A DNA stretch of 20,125 bases from Clarireedia homoeocarpa (GCA_001465935.1 LNKV01000120.1:7490-27614); one strand, 5' to 3'; numbered from the stretch's first letter, positions 9,384-19,897 are shown. Notes: generated by a model from the letters alone, not told the origin. A program made the numbers and translations.

Positions 9384-9620
9384 CTTGTTGGTGGTGGTAG
9401 AAAATTGGTTATTGAATTGTTGGAGTCGGGAAAGGGATGATTGCATAGAAGATGGACGACGAGTTTTGTTAGTAGTGGTAGGTTTGTTATATATCAGGTG
9501 GGAGGAGATGCTCCGGCTGCCAGTGATGCTAATATATGGGGTTGGTGGACGAGGAGTGACTGACGTCACTACTTTTGGTAACCGTGCATAGGAGATACGT
9601 AATGGTTTTTGTAATGACAT
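9384..9620 (-). other. In-frame upstream extension of the SDR, possible mitochondrial presequence
   Basis: The frame of exon 1 stays open upstream, with ATGs at 9620 and 9446. From 9620 it adds 79 residues starting MSLQKPLRISYARLPK. These contain no Asp or Glu, many Arg, Lys, Ser and Thr, and a segment NNQFSTTTNK just before the conserved start, resembling the xFST context near mitochondrial processing sites. The ATG at 9620 has A at -3; the ATG at 9446 has a weak context (T at -3). Either this is 5' leader that happens to be open, or the long form is made and targeted to mitochondria. The open frame continues to 9827, so openness alone is not proof. Confidence 0.45.
9561..9568. promoter_or_regulatory. 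CRE-type palindrome TGACGTCA
   Basis: A perfect ATF/CREB-class bZIP site. It is upstream of the ATG at 9383 but inside the coding frame if translation starts at 9620. It is preceded by TGAC at 9557-9560, giving TGACTGACGTCA. Confidence 0.4.
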
Positions 9621-10040
9621 GATTTTGAGAATTGTACAGTTCAATGTGAGATCTAGTTGAAAGGAGTTGATCAGAATAGTTTTCGTGGTATTAATTATGT
9701 ACAGTAGTTGTGGCTTGCCCAGCGGTGGTGGACGATATGATATCAAAGCGTCGAGGTTTGGCGGGGTCGATGAGTTCGCGGTCGGTAACCAGCAACGTTG
9801 TTTAAAATTTGAAAATCTGGAACACAAACGATCTCTTGAGTGTAAGTCCTATTTGTTAAATTGCAGCTGAGACGATCGAATCACGTAGACTGTAGTGTTT
9901 TATTTGTAAATCGTTGAGCTGGACTTACTGGATTTGATCTACGATGACGCCTGAGATCGACGTGGAGTGGGTTAGATCGAACGTCATCTCATCACATGAC
10001 GTTCTTAAAGACGCTGACCTCATAGAATGAATATGAGGGA
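9621..10040 (-). promoter_or_regulatory. Putative promoter region of the SDR gene
   Basis: No other gene is seen in this upstream stretch. It holds an 8-bp perfect inverted repeat, AACGTCAT at 9980-9987 and ATGACGTT at 9996-10003 with an 8-bp spacer, which puts two outward-facing bZIP/CRE half sites about 600 bp upstream of the short start. No clear TATA box is visible at a useful distance. Confidence 0.4.
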
Positions 10041-10868
10041 TCGATGATCTGATGCTCGAATTACGCTGCAAAAAAACTTGAGCTTACATATGGCGCCGGG
10101 CGAGTCCTTCCTGTCTGCAGCGTTCTGGATATCCTATCGTACTTTTTCATTTGCGGCGGCGCAAAGACCTTTGGAGTCCTCGCTTAACCTCACGGTGGTC
10201 CCCACCCCCTTTTAAGGTCAGTCAGTATAGACACGCGCTGTGTCTAGGCGGCCACAAGGGACTCGCACGCTCGGAAAATACAAGAGCAGTCTGGCACACT
10301 TCACGCTGAGAGCCGAAGCTTTTTTGAAGTCGGCTGCTAACCGTACTTCTTCCTTGTTATTCTTTGTTAACTTCGCTAAGATATGGAATAATACTATTGA
10401 CTAGGAACTGTAGTACTGTATTAACACCACAATTCAATGTAACAACCGAGCATCTTCTAGTCAATCCAAAAACTACTGAAACTGACTCCTCCTAAGGGAG
10501 AATACAAATAACTAGCACGCAGATTCTGCAATCCCTAACATACGTAAGAATCCTAAAAAATCCACCTCATATCACTTTATACTTATCTACCTAGTAATTG
10601 AACAACTCCCTTCATATGTCTAATCTAGGTAGTGGGTAAAAATTTACCTTAAGCAGCATGACATATTCGAGTTGTAGGGCGAGCAGCAAATTAAATATTA
10701 CAACTTAAACTAGTGTATGTGTGGTGACCTCGGAAAACGAACCCTCTTACCAGGCTGCCATTGATTTGACCAGAGATAGATTCAAGCAGTTCAAGTAACG
10801 GGTAATTATAGTCTCAATCCGTTCAAGTCATAGTCTTCATGGTAGGCTGCGTAATAGGTACCTATAGG
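10041..10868. other. Non-coding or unrecognised sequence
   Basis: No open frame of useful length, no RNA gene and no RIP signature. Small features only: hairpin AGACAC-gcgct-GTGTCT at 10229-10245, and a first copy of GGTAGGCTGCG at 10841-10851, repeated at 10867-10877 at the edge of the hAT-like element. Confidence 0.4.
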
Positions 10869-11244
10869 TAGGCTGCGCGAACGGTTAACCGTGGCAGTAC
10901 CACTTGGATTAGAGGGGATCCGCGGATTAATCCGTAGCGGAGCGGATAATAGAGAAATAGAAGTAGTATATCCGTGGATATTCCGTTTTGTAGCAGATAA
11001 TTCGTGTATCCGCCGATACTCAGGGGTAAGATTCCACTTTTCTGGTGGAGTTTGAGGATATACTAGTTTTGTGCAGCTTTAAATCCTCTGGTGTTTCTAT
11101 TTTTTCCTGATCTTTATACGAATTATACTGACTTACGCAACCAGTAGATCAGCAAATCATCCGCGGATTGCTATATGCCTTGGAAGGGGGACCCGCGGAG
11201 CGGAACGATTTACGGATCAATCCGGGTATTTTGTGCCCAGCCTA
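10869..11244. mobile_element. Candidate non-autonomous hAT-type element (about 376 bp)
   Basis: Seen: the left end TAGGCTGCGC (10869-10878) and the right end GCCCAGCCTA (11235-11244) are inverted repeats matching at 9 of 10 positions. Reading in from the right, the minus strand gives TAGGCTGGGCACAAAATACC then CGG. Inside each end are clustered copies of the palindrome ATCCGCGGAT (10918-10927, 11159-11168) and relatives: GTAGCGGAGCGGAT on the left, CCCGCGGAGCGG and ACGGATCAATCCGGG on the right. Known: hAT elements of fungi and plants carry short terminal repeats and subterminal arrays of such GC-rich motifs, and a terminus resembling CTGGGCACAAATACCCG is common among them. There is no transposase, so it would be a MITE-like derivative. 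I could not see a clear 8-bp target duplication, so the exact ends are uncertain. Confidence 0.5.
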
Positions 11245-12371
11245 GCCAGGAGAAAAGATTGAAGTATTGAGGGCAGTCTAAGGAGTCCATAGATGGGCAA
11301 AATAGGAGCACTGCAGCTATTGTGGCGTATTATAGCATCATATGAGTGAATCTCTCCTGTAGTCCTTTAATCTTACAATTGAGGTTTTCAAATTGACCAA
11401 GAATCTTCTTCTAATCTAATCGCTACGAGCACATTTGTAGAAACACAATTTAGGTAACAAAAAGGCTGAGTTCAACTCGAAAGATGTGCATCATACAGCC
11501 CGTAGCTGATTGAAAGCTCAAAGATTTCAACTGGGTGGTGAATCAGTGCACCGCCGATAGAAGACATAGTGAAGACCAGGCCCCAAATACTTTAGAACTA
11601 AGTTCACGATATGTAGTGATCAAACCATCCGCAGCACATGTGTTTACCAGTGCGTTATCTCGTTCGATGATCTGGGCCAAGTATGGGACAACTATTTGGT
11701 GAAATCAGGCGCAGCGCTCGGATAGCATATAGGGTATAGCCATGTATTTTCATTCAACTTGCTAACCAACCAATTACAGGCTTCAAAGCCCAACCTTGGT
11801 GCCTAAATGTCCACCTGCTACGCCTGAAAGATGATGTGAATTAAGCCGAGCATAACAAACTCTGCACATATCAACATGGATCCTGATTACACCACATCCT
11901 GTTCTCCCTTCTTTCGCGTCTGGTCGATCCGATAGTTTCATGAGATGTTACCCAACATGAACCGTTATACAAATGCGAGCCAGAGAACGAGACCACACCT
12001 GTTGTAAAAGCGTCAGGAAGGGTAGCAAGCGAATGGCTCCATCAAAATTGATGCTCAGGCGATTTGGACGGCCCGCTCGTGTAGAACAGTGGTATTGGAT
12101 CACAGTATGGCAGATGCCACCTGGCCGGAAGCAGAACCAGGGAGAACTCTAACTTCTCATCAGGCATCGCGCATGGTGTACCCATTAATGCAGATCTTAA
12201 AAATTCTCCCTAGGTCTGCGAATACGGGATTGGTAAATGTGGAATTAGAACAGCCATATATATGGAATAGAGATACCTTATATCTGAATTTGTGCAATGT
12301 AGCATGGATACGATGTTGATATGACTAAAAAATTCCTGACCAAGGACGATCATAGAGATCCTCCATCTAAG
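11245..12371. other. Gene-poor sequence, nothing recognised
   Basis: Ordinary base composition with frequent stops in all frames. One 76-codon plus-strand frame (12089-12319) shows no family motif or splice context and is not called. No RNA gene, long repeat or RIP signature was seen. Confidence 0.4.
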
Positions 12372-12731
12372 TTACGGAACAAAATCAAACGACCTCCACA
12401 TCTGGAAGTCACATTCGAGATCCCCATGTTTATCCCGGCTACGGCAAAAAGGAATACAGCAGCAGCACAGATTAATTATTGTCTTTAGATGGCATTGTGG
12501 CAACAACCAAAGTAATTTAACATGGAATTTTGCTAATTCTTGCCGATCTGCATACAGCTGTTGCCTTCCTCCGGAAGAGATAGAGATTCGCATCAGAGAT
12601 GACTTGTGCATTTTCAGATTTTTCTTGGATATAATACCGGCTGAATCGCATGGCGACCCAAACAGTATGACAAAACATGAATCTACCAAGGTGAACACGC
12701 TGATGTTCGGTTGCAAGTCTAGGATGATCAT
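12372..12731 (-). pseudogene. Open frame of unknown origin, possibly relic
   Basis: A 119-codon minus-strand frame. It has a central basic segment (RQQLYADRQELAKFHVK) followed by a Cys-rich stretch (INLCCCCIPFCR). I do not recognise a family. It lies downstream, on the same strand, of the SNF2-like relic at 13.9-14.7 kb and could be a fragment of the same dead gene, but no helicase motif V or VI can be read. Chance openness is equally possible. Confidence 0.15.
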
Positions 12732-13448
12732 CTAAAGGACGTTTGACTGAGCTGTAAGAACCAGTGAACTTTCACGTGCTGCATTGTGCTGTCTCCAGAG
12801 GTGAGCATGTTGAACTTTAGGACTCTCCAGTTCTTCCAAGTCAACCTTCCTTTCACATGATTTTCATGCAGATGCTACTCAGGAATTACCATAGTGACGC
12901 ATCACATTGCCTTCGCACCCCCACGATCCTGGAGCATAATAATCAGAGGTGAGATCTAGGTGGCATTGCTCGCTTATCCGCTCACCGCTCCCCCTTTATA
13001 CAACGAGGGTGTCTGTCAGCAAAGATATCAAATAAATTGTCTATCCCATTCAGCAATTAGGCAGTCGAGCGAGGAAAACTTAGTGTTGCCGTCATCTTTC
13101 CTAAGGCTTACTTACATCCCGTCCTTATCCCCAATCAAATTCTTATCTGAACCTCACATTCTATTTCCCCCCAACCTCATCTGCACCTCGCATAGATTAC
13201 ATGGTCATTACCCCAAATTTTTACTAGACCCCCACATTCTGGGTGACCAGAAAAAGACAAGCATGGTGACATCGTGGAGTCTGTTGTTCCAAATACAATC
13301 GCAATGTAACCACGTGTAAAAGCATTAGACCAAATGACTGATCAATTTTCGATTTTAGCTCTTTTCGATCCATTCTTTACATTGCGTTAGCAACTCTCTT
13401 CCTTATCTCGGGATGTTTCGCCTGTGTCACGAATCCCTTTTGCCGGAT
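12732..13448. other. Gene-poor sequence with a degenerate short tandem motif
   Basis: A 119-codon plus-strand frame (12960-13319) is Pro- and Ser-rich and looks non-coding. Within it, related units of roughly 19 bp recur: CTTATCTGAACCTCACATT at 13142, CTCATCTGCACCTCGCATA at 13176 and a more diverged copy near 13219, spaced 34-43 bp. This resembles a decayed minisatellite. Confidence 0.3.
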
Positions 13449-13784
13449 TTATCCACGATTATGATGTGGTAATATATTTGAGGCGCATAGAATCTCATCT
13501 CGTACCTGATTAAGCTCCGAGTTCCAGATATCGAATGTTTCATTACCATTATACATGTATTCTTCCCAGAATAGACACCATGTCGTGTACAATGTGATTG
13601 AGGACCGTGATCCTCTAGATGTCATCGCAGTGAAAATACGAGAAACAACATGCCAAGCCTGGGACTGATGATCAAATCCATTACCCGTCCCGTGTTTGTG
13701 AGGCGGAGAGTTATACTCCACAGGTTGATAGGAAAATGCCCCGAAAATTAATGATCGTTCATGTACAGCTACGCCTTGTCCCAC
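13449..13784 (-). pseudogene. Unassigned minus-strand open frame downstream of the SNF2-like relic
   Basis: 111 codons without a stop, moderately protein-like in composition (Trp- and Tyr-containing, for example TTWCLFWEEYMYNGNETFD). I see no helicase motif II (DEAH/DEGH) or other signature. Position and strand are compatible with it being the next fragment of the gene represented at 13904-14747. The first codon is not ATG in context, so it would be an internal exon or fragment. Function unknown. Confidence 0.2.
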
Positions 13785-13903
13785 GGATAGCTGCTAGGAT
13801 GGCAGTGGTTCGTCTTGTACGAAAAGAGAATGCATGAACTCTGAATGTATCTTTTTCATTCGTCTCATGTACTTTTGAGGCGCTGCTGTGTAATACTCAA
13901 AAG

Positions 13904-14747
13904 CTAATTACGCGAATGGATGGTTGAAGCCAAGCGAGGAGAATGGGGGTATTTCTCCATGAATCGGATTGAACGGTTGAGAGAGGAGATGATCGGTACA
14001 AAGAGTACATTGAGGGGGTGTGCACCAAGGCGCTTAACGTAGGTTTTTCCTAATCCAATCTCGTCTTCCAAAGTTACACAGCAAAAGATCAACATACTGT
14101 ACGGCACGAAAAGGCATCGCGAGATACCTCGTTTCCAGAAGTCGTTCTCCAGATGATCTTCGTTCCCCAGATACTCCACATTTGTTTCATAAATGCTTTG
14201 TCCGGCTTTTCGGACCGGACAGAAGATAGTGTCTTATATCGCTTCTTCTATCAGTCTCTAGCTTACCGCCACCCTGTGAGGATTGAGGATAACTCCGGGG
14301 GTACTACATTGCACATGACGAAAACTCATGGGATCCCGCGATCGACCGTTTCACGGCCTTGCCCATCATGGAGCGTGAAATGCAGAGGAGTCCCAGAATG
14401 CGTGATTTCATTCCGAGGGAGACTTGGGTCCAGGCCTCGGGAGTGTGCCTATCATTGTTTGCTAGATCCATCATCACATTCATAGCCGTCATCATGTTAG
14501 TGTCTTCATCAAGACTCCACCCAAACATCATCACATTTTGGCTCTCGGATCCCACCGCTCCGGTATAAACAGACGATCCCTTATCGTCTCTGGAACGATG
14601 TATGAATAAATTAAAAATCTCTTCAGGCACTGCAAGTTGTGTACCCCCGTATGGTGTGGCGCCTGCAAAGCACTGACCGTTCTGCACCGGATAAGTTGGA
14701 ATCCTACCTGAAGCCTTTCCAGAAAATATCCCCGCCCTTCGGGACAA
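13904..14747 (-). pseudogene. Decayed SNF2-type helicase/ATPase fragment
   Basis: Seen: a minus-strand frame at 14747-14304 (147 codons) and another at 14179-13904 (91 codons). The second carries LEDEIGLGKT, with DEIGLGKT at 14065-14042. This is the Walker A form (DExGLGKT) characteristic of SNF2-family helicases. It is followed by LNVLFVPIISSLN (14014-13976), which fits motif Ia (hydrophobic run, V/C-P, S/L). The distance between them is only about 10 residues instead of the usual 25-45, suggesting a deletion. The upstream frame (DEDTNMMTAMNVMMDLANND, then SLGMKSRILG) is protein-like and fits the variable region before the helicase core. Known: SNF2 proteins are DNA-translocating ATPases, and fungal genomes hold many copies and relics. 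Inference: a broken gene, because the frames differ, stops intervene and no motif II-VI is readable. One intron cannot be excluded. The family call rests mainly on one motif. Confidence 0.4.
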
Positions 14748-15369
14748 TTGCTTGAATTATCTTAACTTCCTTACTAGGAAATATCTTCGATCCAGAAATG
14801 TATCATCAAAATAATGTACGAAAACATATGCGAATGAAGAATTTAACTACAACGTATCTGAAGAAATCGGGATTCATTGCAGTTCAGCTCAGCTCATGAG
14901 GCTTATTTCATCCCTGCCGTGTTCTCGAACAAGGCGACCCCGCAAGCTTGTATCCCTGCGACTGCGACCCCGCCATCAAATGTTGGTGCGACAACTGCTC
15001 AGCGGCCTGAGTGAGGTGATTGAATTACGTTAAAGAACCGGAATTGCGTTTCTACACTGTTGGTTTTGACCGTCATGTTCTTGTAGCATTCTGTAGTGTT
15101 GCTGGAATCAGCAACGTACATATATCTTCCCTAGGCCAAAAGAGCCGAGAGTATAGCCTAGCCTCAACCGTGATTAAGAAAGGGGCAGTATGATACTCAA
15201 TCACGGCTTCACCGACGAAAGGCTGAGGTGAGCAATGTGGCTCGGCTCAGCCATTACGGCTGCGTGTTGAAAATTTTGCACATTGGGCTTCGTTTGTGAG
15301 ACGTAATCATACACCGTTCGATGCCTCCTGATATCCCTCCGGAAAGAACGCGATTGGGGATAGACATAT
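14748..15369. other. Sequence without recognisable gene
   Basis: Short overlapping frames occur on both strands but none carries a motif or splice context I can support. If the SNF2-like relic once had a longer N-terminus it would lie here on the minus strand. I could not read it. Confidence 0.3.
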
Positions 15370-15699
15370 GTGTCCTTTCTACGCATGCTACTAAAAGAAG
15401 AGACAGTGTATACTGCATCGTATGTGGACTCACATCCCTTGAAAGCATTCTTGGAAACCATGTCCGTCTGGCTCCACTGTCAAATGCAGGACAACTCTCC
15501 CAACCGATCCTTCGAAATCACCCTCGCACCAAGCCAAGGAACAGGTCTAGCTTTACTAATCGAATCTTGGCATCTACTCCTCATTTGCCCCTCAATTTGC
15601 AAGCTTAACCCCAGACTGTCCTTCAGGAATGTGCCGAGACGATCGCTGCACCGGAATGAACTTGTTGTACGAGCTCGGATGAGAAGACCCGAAATGTAA
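15370..15699 (+). CDS. Hypothetical short open frame, status uncertain
   Basis: 110 codons on the plus strand from a non-ATG codon. It is protein-like at the start (LKEETVYTASYVDSHPLKAF, a Trp-containing hydrophobic stretch, then a basic end RRSLHRNELVVRARMRR). No family recognised. Frames of similar length overlap on both strands, which weakens the case. It could be an exon of a dead or spliced gene together with the frame at 15766. Confidence 0.15.
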   Translation: MSFLRMLLKEETVYTASYVDSHPLKAFLETMSVWLHCQMQDNSPNRSFEITLAPSQGTGLALLIESWHLLLICPSICKLNPRLSFRNVPRRSLHRNELVVRARMRRPEM

Positions 15700-15765
15700 T
15701 TTCGATTACATGAAGATCTCATATATCGATCTTAGACCCTTTGATAGATTCCTCAATCAGCAGTT

Positions 15766-16011
15766 ATGCCCGCCGCCAAATCTGTCTCTATGAGATTAGC
15801 CCTAGGAAATGGCAGCTTTGCCGTGCCGCCTCGTCCACGTTCACACTCTATGATGCTCGATGGCCTAGATACACAGCATATGAAGATGTATGTCGCGAAG
15901 ATCGTCAGACGAGAATTATCTCATGCTCGGATTCTTCCCCAGCGGCTGTTTCGAGGACAAGCTGGGAGCCAAGTAGGGTTCTATTTACCCCTTCATTCTT
16001 TCAAAGTGTAA
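15766..16011 (+). CDS. Hypothetical small protein, status uncertain
   Basis: An 81-codon ATG frame, MPAAKSVSMRLALGNGSFAV to a TAA. It has a reasonable residue mix and a basic middle (MYVAKIVRRELSHARILPQR). A second plus-strand frame of 93 codons overlaps it in another phase. No signal peptide, membrane segment or known motif is visible. It could be a chance ORF or the remnant of a gene shared with 15370-15699. Confidence 0.2.
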   Translation: MPAAKSVSMRLALGNGSFAVPPRPRSHSMMLDGLDTQHMKMYVAKIVRRELSHARILPQRLFRGQAGSQVGFYLPLHSFKV

Positions 16012-16022
16012 AAGACATTTAG

Positions 16023-18299
16023 CCACCGGTTCCGATATCTTGAGGTACGTCTAGAATCGCTCAGCTTTTTAACCAAGGTTCAAGGCTTTTCGTTGGCTGC
16101 TGAACACTCCACATCTTCCAGTACCATGGTTCACTCCTACCATGGCCCTTGGATTTGCTTCACGACACAAGTCTTACACCTGATGTCGATATCTGTTTGC
16201 ACAGAAATCCCCAGACGTAATATATTTCCCCGCATGATATAGTCCATCCAATACCGGCTTTCTCCTTCGCCGCATTATTCTCCAAAGTCTTCTTGCGATA
16301 CAAACTCCCTCTTCTCCCGATGATGATGGTGCGAAAACATATGTCTCGTAAATAGCACCGTTTGACCATCATTCAAGGCCACCCAAATCAATTGTCTGAT
16401 ATCACCCAGAGCGCTCCATTATTGTGAGCATCTTATATAGCCGCAAACATCCGGTAGGGCCGATGATAAATTAATTAGCTGCACGACATTCTTGCGCAAT
16501 GACTCGACTACAGTTCCTTACGTCCGTTTCTATATTATCCTATCAATGTACCTATGTAGCAGCGCATCTTTGCTTAGCTGCGTGTATCATGCCACAAATC
16601 GACTGATTACGAGAAGATCTGAAGCCGTCACTCCACAGCACAGCATCCTTCCTGAGGCATACACGGGAGTTCTTTTCGAATCAAGAAGTCTCAGTCCATC
16701 TTGAGTCGAGTGATAAGTGAAAGATGATCTGATGGAAAGTGGAAAATCCCGCGTGTCAACGTCGTATCCCGTTTCGGAGCAAAGAACTTAATTATCCTTT
16801 TGTTTCCCCTAGCGGCACCCTTTACCATCAATCTTGCGGTAATAACCACACCGACTACAATATCACACAAGCATCTGGATATATCCTCACCAGTCGGTCT
16901 TATCTCTCGTTACTCCCCTGGTCTACCGGACTTCTGGCAAAGCCGGATACGAGGCATTTCTAGATGAAGAAAAGTCGATAGATCCCTTATCAAATCGCAC
17001 ATACATCGATATAGACCGAATGTGGTTGCAATATAGTTCTCACCACCCTCTAAGGCGATGCTTGCACTCCCCCAACACATTTTCCATCACCCAGAACAAC
17101 CAACAAGAATGTCCTTGTTGAAGTTATGTGATTGAGCCAACTTCATTCAACTCCGACTCCCCCACCAAAAACAGATGCCAAGAAAAGGTTCTACATCCTT
17201 CATGTACGTCACTCCTTTCGGAACAACCTTTTGTTAATTTCCACAACCACTCGCGCACTTCAACGCTACCCTGCCCTCCCTTGACCCAAAACGCTCCACT
17301 GCATCAAGTAGCCCATCTCCTATATATCAAACTTGCAGCGGTTGATCTCCCTTTTCCTTCCCATTCTACCCGCTCACCGCAACGGTGCGCTCCGCTTCGC
17401 TTCATCTGCACACCGCAGTGGAGTACAGGACACCCTCAGGATCAAGATGAAGAGTGTTAAACAGCCAGCCACAAAAAAGACTTGGCGAGACTAGTTGAAG
17501 GAAGAAGATTGATTGCTGCGATGCTATTTGCTGTGTGATGGTCTTTTCAATTCATCCACCCCGGTAAAAGTAGCTCCTTGTACACACCTCCATCTGAGCT
17601 ATGTAGTACGGCGCAAAAGTACCGACATAGAAGATGGAGAAAGGGACGGTTACATAATGTAGTACCACCGAGACCGAGATGGGAGATACCTGGGTTGTCT
17701 TTTATGTAAAATACCTTGGAGAAGTGTGATTTTATGTGCAGTATAGCATCCGTATACGCAGATTGCAAGTTCAAGACGAACGAGTACCTGCAGGTGTTGA
17801 CGTACTCGGCTCTTGGTAATCTGGTAATGTACCGGCATGTTAGCACTGTAGCTGTAATTATTATGCGTATGTTGCATTGTAGGTTATATTCTTAATGGAG
17901 AAGGGGACAGCCTTGTTACCTTGCCTCAATCACTTTTTCCCTGTCTCAACACAACACCGTGGTATTCCGAGCCTCGCTATGTGTTATTCCATGAATAGCA
18001 TTGCGATGTAGCTAATACACACATACAATGTCCAGTACAGCCAGAAACCGGATCACATCCGAAACATGATGAAGCAGCCTACATATTACGTCCTCTCAAC
18101 ACATCTGGTATGTTTCTCACACCAGAATATCGAACCCATCGGAAGCTCTCATGTGCCTATTCCGAAAGACACAACCACGAGATTAAAGCAGGAGTAGATC
18201 GCTCTCGGTCCTCCCACCAGATCTCGAGTTTTTTTTAGTTTGCATCCTTCCCGTTCATTCACTATACCACTGCAAGGAAAGAAAGATATGAACATAGTA
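16023..18299. other. Gene-poor sequence, nothing recognised
   Basis: Only short, overlapping, motif-free frames on both strands. Base composition is ordinary and no RIP signature, tRNA or long repeat was seen. A direct repeat TACCATGG occurs at 16122-16129 and 16138-16145. Confidence 0.4.
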
Positions 18300-18323
18300 T
18301 GCAAGCAAGCAAGCCTGCCTGCC
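18300..18323. repeat. Short (GCAA)n/(GCCT)n tandem repeat
   Basis: TGCAAGCAAGCAAGCCTGCCTGCC: GCAA repeated about three times followed by GCCT-type units. A minor microsatellite. Confidence 0.6.
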
Positions 18324-19078
18324 TTAACGGCCCGAACCGAATGTCATATAGCTCTGTATAACTTATCTCTATATCCATCCACTCACCCATCCATATGTTC
18401 TCGGCAAAATAAACGCAAAAACATGAACCAGTGAACCGCCTATCGTAGCCCCGGTGTATCGCGGCCATATTCTCCCAACTTCTTGGCTGTGGCGTCGAGG
18501 TCTGCATTATTTGCTTGTTCTAGCATGTATTGCATTCGCTATACTCATCTCCCACACTATGCATCTCTCTCTCCATCTGTGTTTTTCCATTTTCGATGAA
18601 ATGTCAATATAAACTACGACGTCACTATCAAGATGCATTTCCGCGAGACTCCGCACTCCGGGCTTTCATCAAGGCACGACGTTGAATGGATTTGACGCGC
18701 GGCTTTGCGTAGTTTCTTTTATCTCTTCAAACATAGGTAAGCTTATATAGCAAGCTTAGCTATACTCCAACTGCAAAGTGACTAATGCAGACTCGGCCAG
18801 AAATGCGTCAATATATGTCAATCATTACTAGTAACTTACCATATCCAAATCTCATATCGTACCCACACGGTGCCATACATACTACACGGTAGCATCGATA
18901 ATTGAAAAGGAAAAAGTCAGATAGAATGGAGACATGGAAACTAAGTCCGGACTTCACCTCCGTTTCCCCATGGTTTCCCCATGCAACTGGCTGCTGCACC
19001 GCACACAGTACGTCTCCCAATGTCGGTCCCACACCCCACAAACTCTACGTCCAAGTAAGCTCAACTCTAACTCCACCT
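18324..19078. other. No recognisable gene
   Basis: Frames of 60-80 codons exist on both strands but show no motif. A small inverted repeat TATAGC/GCTATA is near 18745-18765. Nothing else is supported. Confidence 0.35.
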
Positions 19079-19119
19079 AATCTGCCAAGATGCGAATAAA
19101 ATCTGCCAAGATGCGAATA
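19079..19119. repeat. Exact 20-bp direct repeat in tandem
   Basis: AATCTGCCAAGATGCGAATA occurs at 19079-19098 and again at 19100-19119, separated by one A (period 21). The copies are identical, so the duplication is recent. Confidence 0.85.
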
Positions 19120-19445
19120 GTTACATAAGTATTTGCATCCAAGTTAAAGCCCTTCTTCAACTACTACTACCTAACTACTACCTCCGACTAATAACCAACC
19201 CACTAGCCAGCAATTCGCAAATCTATCTATCTAGCATCTACCCATCCGCCCCCCCATCCGTCCCCCCACCCGACTTTTCCATGTGATTGCGATAATAAGC
19301 ACAATTCCAACTAGCATTCTCCTTTCTCCTTCCCCGGCTCCCGTTCCCCCCGAAAAAAACCCAATTACCCAGTCCATAGTACCGTCCACCTCATATTATA
19401 TCATACCATATCACAGTATTCACATGTCAAAAGAAGAATATGCTG

Positions 19446-19473
19446 ACAAGCACAAGCACAAGCACAAGCACAA
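19446..19473. repeat. (ACAAGC)n microsatellite
   Basis: Four and a half copies of the hexamer ACAAGC, followed by degenerate CAACCG and CAACCAC. Confidence 0.8.
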
Positions 19474-19512
19474 CCGCAACCACAGCTTTAAACCAGGAAA
19501 AAGCATCTAGGC

Positions 19513-19551
19513 CTATCTATCTATCTATCTATCTATCTACCTATCTATCTA
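19513..19551. repeat. (CTAT)n microsatellite
   Basis: About nine tetranucleotide units with two ACC-type interruptions (19540 and 19551). A related short (CTAT) run also lies at 19222-19231. Confidence 0.85.
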
Positions 19552-19701
19552 CCTTATTCTCCCTTGCCTCTATCCACATGGGAATGGGGGACGGGAGTTT
19601 CAAGTTCTTTTTTTAATTTCGCAAACACTCACTCAGTACACAGGTACGTACCGCGTGAACTGCACTGCACTGAACCCAAGCGCACGCCATCTTCCATGTA
19701 T

Positions 19702-19765
19702 ACCACACCACACCACACCACACCACACCTCACCTTATGACACCACACCTTATGACACCATACAA
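19702..19765. repeat. (CACAC)n pentamer run and duplicated CACCTTATGACAC
   Basis: Five units of ACCAC/CACAC are followed by CACCTTATGACAC twice (about 19731-19743 and 19746-19758). The two repeat types are directly joined. Confidence 0.7.
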
Positions 19766-19815
19766 TACAGTACAGTACAGAATAATACAATACAGTGTAT
19801 GTAGTTAGTAACAGT

Positions 19816-19845
19816 ACAAATACAATACAATACAATACAATACAA
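19816..19845. repeat. (ATACA)n microsatellite
   Basis: Five to six units of the pentamer ATACA. Degenerate relatives (ACAATACAGTACAGTACAG) lie just upstream at 19762-19780. Confidence 0.8.
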
Positions 19846-19897
19846 GAAATAGTAGGGTTAGATCGATCAACCATCACACAGCACAGCACACGTCCGT

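Noticed and set aside
9340..9591. Plus-strand ORF over the SDR first exon
   Set aside because: Antisense to the exon and 5' extension of a well-supported gene; no motif.
9667..9870. Plus-strand ORF upstream of the SDR
   Set aside because: Short, motif-free, in the presumed promoter and overlapped by the minus-strand open frame.
17128..17460. 110-codon plus-strand ORF
   Set aside because: Pro-, Ser- and His-rich, no motif, no conserved pattern; looks like C-rich non-coding DNA.
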